Shown: positions 57,484 to 64,000 of the stretch, piece after piece
Layout: each line of letters opens with the position of its first letter
Position numbering within the stretch: position 1 is the first letter of the stretch
Assembly: GCA_020631735.1 (NCBI GenBank)
Contig: CM036170.1
Location: 71,563,737-71,627,736, forward strand
Source of the DNA: Saccharum officinarum
Taxonomy: Eukaryota; Streptophyta; Magnoliopsida; Poales; Poaceae
DNA: 64,000 nucleotides
Direction: 5' to 3'
Translations under genes and position numbers: made by a program
The notes under the pieces: model-generated
Told to the model about the DNA's origin: nothing
What the model saw: the letters and a program-made list of their open reading frames with translations, nothing else
The model's database searches: none

Positions 57484-60400
57484 ACTACGCATTTTCCGTA
57501 AAACAGGTATCAAGGTTGATATCACAATAATCAAGATGATAATGCAGCAATTGGTTATCACTCAACTCCTAATTACTTAATGCATAAACCATATTATAAA
57601 ATAATAAAACATTTGTAAATTCAGGTAGGGTTAAATGCACCGGGCTTGCCTTGCGTTGTCAGCGGTGGTTAGTTTTCGTAGAAATCAAGTTTGACACCAA
57701 CACCTCGAGTGTATCACCTTCTCCGAAGCTTGATCGACATGATCCAAAACACTCTCGTATGCACTACATGTATACAAATGATGCGAGATTTAATATGATG
57801 GAATGCATGCCATGATGCATGACGCATGATGATGAACAAGGAATAACATGCAAGAGACATTTAGAAAGGATAAACATTAGTTATCTACTTGAGTACAACT
57901 TTTCTTCGTGGTACAGTTGCAAACTAACAACATTAACTTAACATTACAACTAGGGTTCATTAAGTGGTTAACACTAATGACTTTGATTGAGTACATGAAA
58001 TATCATTAACATTTTAGTTGTTCTTTTATCAAGCCAAAGGTTCACTTATCATAAAACACTTTTAGTTAACCATTTAATAAGCTAATCATGAAGTTAACAA
58101 TGAATTATGCATAACATACATTACAAAAGGAAAACAAGGCAAGGCTAGGATTACATTAACTCATCATACTAAGCTAACAAGGCATATCAAGAGAAACCTA
58201 TAAGTTATGGTTTCACTTAACATACACGCTTACTATTTAAAGCTACATCATGAAATATATGTAAAGCAATGTATATGAAAATGCATAACTCAACTTGTAC
58301 CATCTCTTATTAACTTAATCTTTTCACCAATAGGTAGCATTAACAAAATAATCACATCACATACATGCATCAACTAATGGAAATCTTAATTAAACTAAAA
58401 AGCATTTTTAGTTTTCTATTATCTCCAATCGATCATGAGCATACCAAACAAACAAATATGCCATGAAACAACAAAGGTAAGGTTTTCCAAGGTCCACAAT
58501 CAACTTCAAAATACACCCAATTCATTTTAGATTTATGCTAATCATTTAATATTTATTAACTAATTAACTAAGCATATAATTAAGGATATAATTAAACATC
58601 ATCAAATTAATCCCAAACTTTTTGTGAAGGTTGATTCTAGCAATAAAACAGTTACACAAAAAGTTTCATGACCGTTGGATATTTATTTTAGCCTACAAAA
58701 ATCATGTAATAAGCATTTGTTAATTAAAAGAGCTAATTTTTAAGCATCTAAAAACTATTGATTTTTATGGTTTCATATTTTCCCACATAGATCACATCAT
58801 GAAGAGACTGCACCAAAAATTTCATGATTTTATCATGTACCAATAATTAGTTATGAAAAGCACAAATTCAACATATATCCTGAAAAGGAAAAAGAGAAAC
58901 AGCACTGTGCGCACTATTCACCTGAGTCATGGTCTTCGCACTTAGGCCCCCGTCTTTGTTCCTATTCTGGTGCGAAGCCCCTGGTCGCAAATGAAGAACA
59001 GAGGACGCACGGCGAGGCTCGAATTCGGCCGGCTGATGCTCGTCGGCGGCGAGGGAGGTGCGTAATAGCACTGAGGCATCGAGCCGCACCTGAACACAAT
59101 CCTCGCATGGCGGAGACGGTTCGTGGCAACCCGGCCACGTGCGACCATGGTGCTACTGGCCATGGCGGACGACTGCGGTGGCAACCGGCGTGTCCTGCGG
59201 ATGGAAGGTAAAACCGGCAAGCCGGTGAGCATCACAGCATCTAGGAGAAGCTGAAACACAAGATGGAAAGAAAAGAGATGCTCCAGAACGAGCTGTCCAC
59301 GGTGAGGTGGAGCATGGCAACCATGGCAGACCGCCGCGACGGGAATCCGGCCCGTGGCCGATTCCGGCGAGGAGAGGCGACACAAGCGGGTCAAGGAGGT
59401 TCGTGAGGAGCCATTGAAATTGGAGACGCAAGCAATTGAGCTGGGAGCGAGTGATGGTGGTGAATTTCGCTGGCGGCCGAGCTCACAGGCGACGGAGCAG
59501 AGGAAGGAAATAAAGAGAGGGCGACCGGTGCGGGCTTAAAACGGCGAGGACGAGCCAGGAGAGAGCACGGGCACCTTATGGAACGAGCCACGCGGTCGTC
59601 CACGTGCCCAAACGCGAGAGGCGACGCGGAGTTGGCCAAACGATGCACGGCAGCTCACCGGTGAAGCAGACAACCGAGCTGTTCCCGTCGCGGTACTGTA
59701 GCAGCCTGACAGTGCATCTTCATCTCCTCTTTTCTCCTAATTCCACAAAAGAACAGGAAAAACTTCCAATACAAAAGTTGTTCTCCTTGATCCAAGTTCT
59801 CCACCTTTACTTAAGGAACCCTCACCCAAAACTTGATGGTTTGAAAAATATAGAATTTTGAAGAGAGGCACTTTAACACTGAAAACTGCATTTCAGTTAA
59901 GAGCTTTGAAAAAATTGGTTCGATTAGCTAACTTGTGACAGTAATTAGTGATCACCCATTAATCAAGCATCACAATCAAAGACACAATATCAAAGTTCAA
60001 ACATTGCTCCATTCAAAGAAACTTAAGTTGCACAAATTTTTTTAATGAAAATTAATTTCATAACTCACCAAAGATTGAACTTAAACACTGTTTTTAGAAC
60101 TTAGGTAAAAATGGCTAAGTTAGAAAATCAACCTTAAATCCAATCTTTGAGCTCCAAATTAAACATGTTTGACTTGAAAAACATTTCACCAATTTGCCTC
60201 TATTTCTCAGAGCACATTTTGAACAACAAAGTTTATTTTAGGAAAATTTTATTTGCTTGGGCAAAGTCACATATAGAAATCCACATAGAACCTTAATTAT
60301 TGTTCATGACATCATTCCATGCAACACATGTAAATCAACATTGGCAACCTAGGAAACATCATATTTGCAACATGGACATGCTCTTATTGAAACATTACTA

Positions 60401-60556
60401 TGCAACATATGAAACACTACCTATGCAACAGAGACCTGGTATGTGAAACATTGCTTATGTAACATGAAATGCATCTTATGCCTTGATGTATAATGATAAT
60501 GCATGATCATTACATCATCAGGTGTTATTTAGTATAGTAACACCAGGGGTGTTACA
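57484..60556 (-). repeat. 3' LTR of element F (left part lost in gap)
   Basis: The first 300 bases repeat 63694-64000. The LTR ends AACACCAGGGGTGTTACA at 60556. If the missing part equals 62489-63693, the full LTR is about 4.3 kb. A GC-richer island is at about 58920-59660. The copy close to the gap lacks many single bases present at 63694-64000. Confidence 0.85.
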
Positions 60557-60800
60557 GCCTAACCCCCTTAAAGAAATCTCGTCCTGAGATTTCGGGAACG
60601 ACATAACCCGTGGGGTTAAATAATGGAAAAGGAAATGTGTCAAGCACATTAACCTTGAAGAGATTCACAAAGCATCAAGGATTGGTTCAAAAATTACAAC
60701 CGATTTCAAATGATGATTGTAATTAACAAGGTATTTAGAGAAATCCAGGAGACAGGATTACTCCCAAAAAGAAATTCCAAGAGAATTGGAAGCATGTCAA

Positions 60801-61790
60801 CTATGGTCTATAATGAATCATGGTCATAGACCTTGCTATAGCAAATACCCCGTATTCCCGTACAGTGATCAGCCATAGGGATTTCCACGATACTTGCTAT
60901 ACCATTGTTACAGATCATGGTACCACTATAGGGCACAATTGGAGCAACTTCAAGAAAGTAGGGTCTTCGGTTGAAACAAAAATATTCACAGAAGAAATCA
61001 AGATTACAACTGTGATTTGATAATGGTTCCAACATCAAGGATTGAGATAATTCAAAAGAAGTATGGGCATGAATTCCCAAGACATATTACAAACAGTGAG
61101 GGCATATTAGTCGTGGGACTATAATGGATCACGACCACAGACCTCGATACCTGCGCGCACCAGTAGAAACCCGTGTGACCCGGGCACACAAGAGACTCTA
61201 GGTTCCGACACGGCACTATGGTCACGGAACGTGGCACCACTATAGGGCACAACAGCGATAACCCTCGTCTCACAATATTGAGAATATAACCGAGATCAGA
61301 AGTCGGTCACAATCACAAGGCGTCTAGGGACTCAAAAAGACAACTTTGAATCCCTAAGGAGCGTCTAGAGAATGAAAACACCCTAATTGTGGACTATAAG
61401 GAATCATGATCATAGACCTTGATAACAGCGAGTGTCCCGTATTTCCTTATGGTAGCAATCACAAGAAACTCCAGGATACAATGCTGTTCCATTGTCACTG
61501 ATCATGGTACCAGCATAGGGCACAACTGTAGTAACTCGTTGACAGTGTCAGTATTATAACCAGAATCAGAGATTGATTATAACAACAAAGGATCTGGAGA
61601 GGTTAGAATTCTCCGACGAATGTCCAACGAGTGAAAGCACATTAATTGTGAGCTATAATGGTTCAGGAGCACCGACTACGGTACCAGTGCATATTCTGGT
61701 GGAACTCGAGTGGTCATGAATCACAGAGTATTCCAGGTTTAACACAGCACCATAGTCACGGGTCGAGGCACCACTATAAAGCACAACTAA
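60801..61790. repeat. Four diverged tandem repeats of about 260-310 bp in element F
   Basis: Units start near 60801, 61113, 61389 and 61648. Each opens with an ACTATAATGGATCA-type phrase followed by CATAGACCTTG, and closes with CACTATAGGGCACAAC (about 60923, 61239, 61510, 61770). They differ by many substitutions and indels, so the array is old or fast-evolving. No protein is encoded. Confidence 0.85.
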
Positions 61791-62474
61791 AGTAACTCTC
61801 GTCAAACACATGTAAGTGATCAATATCAAAGTAATAGCATGTGTCAGGATGGAAGAAATCAAAACATGACACATGCATACATTGAGAAGTCAATGCAAGG
61901 AGTAGTCCCAGGTTTTACATGGAGTCGACATGGTAAACAAAGTGCATCCAGAAGTCCCCCAAAGATTAGGAACTTGTGGAGCAGGGATCATCAAAGGACT
62001 AATAGAACATGGTACAGGACGAGATTCATCAATAGAACAGTTATAACGAATAATAACTGCTCCTCGAACATAAGAAGAGAAATTTTAATCATTATTTTAT
62101 TCTCATTTTATGCATGATATGAGATATGCTCGTCCTATACATCTTCTCAACGTCAGGAGTACTTCATCTTCATCATGTTAGTAGATTGTAGGACTTTACT
62201 TATACACTATCTTCATTGCACAAAACGGATTTTCAACAGGTACTTCAGTAGAGCTTTATCGGTGAAGTTGACTCTTCTCTTGACCTTCCAAAGTCGAGTT
62301 AACGAACTTCTTGAAGCCTTTTTACTTGAGTCATCAGAAATTCTTCATGAAGTCTTCCAGCAAGCAAGAAAATAGATAGAAGTCCATTTTTAGCTTGTTA
62401 TGCTCAAAAACTTTTATATTGTAAATTCATTTTGAAGTTTTCAAATGTAATGTTGTAGTTGATCCATTGTATGA

Positions 62475-62486
62475 GCTCTGATACCA
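62475..62486 (-). other. Primer binding site of element F (initiator Met-tRNA)
   Basis: The minus strand reads TGGTATCAGAGC, the canonical plant initiator methionine tRNA site, two bases from the LTR. Confidence 0.92.
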
Positions 62487-62488
62487 CC

Positions 62489-64000
62489 TATAGCAGAACC
62501 TCCTAAATTATATAGCCCACATGCACCTGTCATTGTCCCTAAGACCTCTGACAGCGATACATGCACACCAAATAACCTAAGAAGATCTGTCGGGTGCCCT
62601 CACAGGACCCCGATTAAACTACATTTAACAACCCATACCAGGATCAACAAAGGAGTAACTACAACATTTCAACATTTGTTACAAAACTTACATCAGAGTG
62701 CGGAAGAATAATAACAATAAATTTACAAATCATGATTAAGTTAACTTTTTACAAACTTAACTTGTATTGCGGAAGTCGAGTAGAACTACAGAAGACAACT
62801 TAGGTAGAACATCTAAGTCAGGAGAGGATAATCAAATCATGTCAAGCCCACTGACATGACCTAATTAGCAGCACCAGTTAGCACCTGCAACAGGGGTTAA
62901 CAAACCCTGAGTACGAGAGTACTCAACAAGACTTACCCGACTAAGACAAAGACTCTAAGGGCATGCTAGCTTTAGGGAATCAAGGTACGGGTATTCCAGA
63001 ATCAAATTTTCTTTTGCATAAAAGCTTACTAAAGTAAGTCCTTACCTTCAATATTTTACTTTTATCATTGATGGTTCACTAACCAATTCTAGGTGATCCT
63101 AATCTAGATCAAAGTAATTATCATCAAAACCTTTCTCATTCTTTCTTTCAATTCCAGTTCTTAACTACGATGCAAGTCAGGTGATCAAGTCTCCATAACC
63201 GAGGAGCAACGACGATTCGAACCGATTATACCCAGCTGGGGATCCCTAACTTCACGACATATGTAGAACCGAATCTTGCATATATCAACCCTCATTTAGA
63301 TCTCCCAAAACCAGAACGTGTCCATCGCCACCCGAGAGTACAGTACTCCTCGAACCCGACCAAATTCTAGCCCGAGGGTACACACTACTCTCGCCATCTC
63401 TCCACTCCCAGTGCGAGGTTAGACGTTCTCATAATGGAATCACCAACATTTTGGGCTTACCCAAGGCATGAGGCTAGTTGCAAAGTCTTGAACACAACAG
63501 GCTTACAACGAACGGACCTTAACTGACAAGGCGGAAACACTACATTGAGACTCCTTTCCCAATGCATGTTAGCAGTGGCCAAACCACCCGCCCGATCTTT
63601 CAAGTTCATTCTCATATTTCAATATTCATTCAATATGCTGTCATGGCTATATAAACATTGCATTTAAAAGCTTAACTTCTAAGCATAGCGAAGCATACTA
63701 CGCATTTTCCGTAAAACAGGTATCAAGGTTGATATCACAATAATCAAGGATGATAATGCAGCAATTGGGTTATCACTCAACTCCTAATTACTTAATGCAG
63801 TAAACCATATTATAAATAATAAAACATTTGTAAAATTCAAGGTAGGGTTTAAATGCACCGGGGCTTGCCTTGCGTTGCAGCGGTGGTTAGTTTTCGTAGA
63901 AATCAAGTTTGACACCAACACCTCGAGTGTATCACCTTCTCCGAAGCTTGATCGACATGATCCAAAACACTCTCGTATGCACTACACGTATACAAATGAT
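62489..64000 (-). repeat. 5' LTR of element F (runs off the window)
   Basis: Starts TATAGCAGAACC where relatives have TGTAACAGAACC, so the usual terminal TG is TA here. Only the first 1.5 kb is inside the window. Confidence 0.85.

Larger units (their letters stand above)
60557..62488 (-). mobile_element. Internal region of non-autonomous gypsy-like element F
   Basis: Only 1.9 kb between LTRs, with a polypurine tract at the left (minus-strand AAGGGGGTTAGG) and a primer site at the right. The bases next to the left LTR (AATCTCGTCCTGAGATTTCGG) match those at the same place in B, showing descent from the same family. No gag or pol is present. In their place is a four-unit tandem repeat. Such an element would need proteins from a relative like B. 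Confidence 0.85.

Noticed and set aside
57324..57561. Frames reading through the N run
   Set aside because: Made of unknown bases.
60801..61790. CRISPR-like or satellite array
   Set aside because: Only four long diverged units inside an LTR element in plant DNA; an element-internal tandem repeat explains it.
1..64000. tRNA, rRNA or microRNA genes
   Set aside because: I saw no tRNA box pairs or rRNA sequence; the tRNA-like phrases are primer binding sites of LTR elements. A foldback can resemble a microRNA precursor, but its arms are far too long.

Overview
This is a window of nuclear plant DNA. Intron-split genes, Stowaway/Tourist/hAT MITEs and very long LTR retrotransposons point to a grass, most likely a panicoid of the sorghum/sugarcane/Miscanthus type; that placement is inference from the repeat types, not from a marker. 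There are only two intact host genes: a minus-strand TRICHOME BIREFRINGENCE-LIKE (TBL) O-acetyltransferase gene in five exons (21460-26569), and a plus-strand two-exon gene related to 2-oxoglutarate/Fe(II) oxygenases (49037-50998). A third host-type gene, of the grass FAR/PMD/ULP1-associated kind, is a pseudogene split by transposons (502-572 and 18896-20660).

Layout: 1-18891 is a nested retrotransposon stack in that pseudogene. A solo LTR (A; 573-1757 plus 16095-18891) is itself split by a 14.3 kb full-length Ty3/gypsy chromovirus of the Tekay/Del kind (B; 1758-16094, TSD GTCTC). 18892-20660 is the rest of the pseudogene, with a MITE inside an exon. 21460-26569 is TBL. 28410-33697 is a 5'-truncated plus-strand relative (C) with decayed pol and one complete 3.8 kb LTR. 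34200-35400 is a decayed LINE. 37180-43118 is a decayed minus-strand Ty1/copia element (G) with 450 bp LTRs and striking hairpin arrays. 44490-48750 is a MITE-rich stretch with a foldback element of about 400 bp arms. 49037-50998 is the oxygenase-like gene. 53751-64000 holds another broken chromovirus LTR (D), a copia LTR cut by a 100-N assembly gap (E), and a non-autonomous gypsy-like element with long LTRs and an internal tandem repeat (F).

The most interesting part is the coding equipment of B and its relatives. Between the primer binding site and gag there is an extra reading frame on the minus strand (11440-10466). Its first residues copy the histone H3 tail (ARTKKTARKSTGGRAPR), followed by a globular part, a long coiled coil and an acidic C-terminus. 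The same element carries a chromodomain at the end of its integrase. In addition, the LTRs of A, B, C and D all carry a short acidic reading frame; between B and C its best-conserved 23 codons differ at nine sites, all synonymous. An LTR that encodes a constrained peptide, plus an H3-tail mimic, plus a chromodomain integrase would make a chromatin-facing retrotransposon system that standard gag-pol annotation misses.
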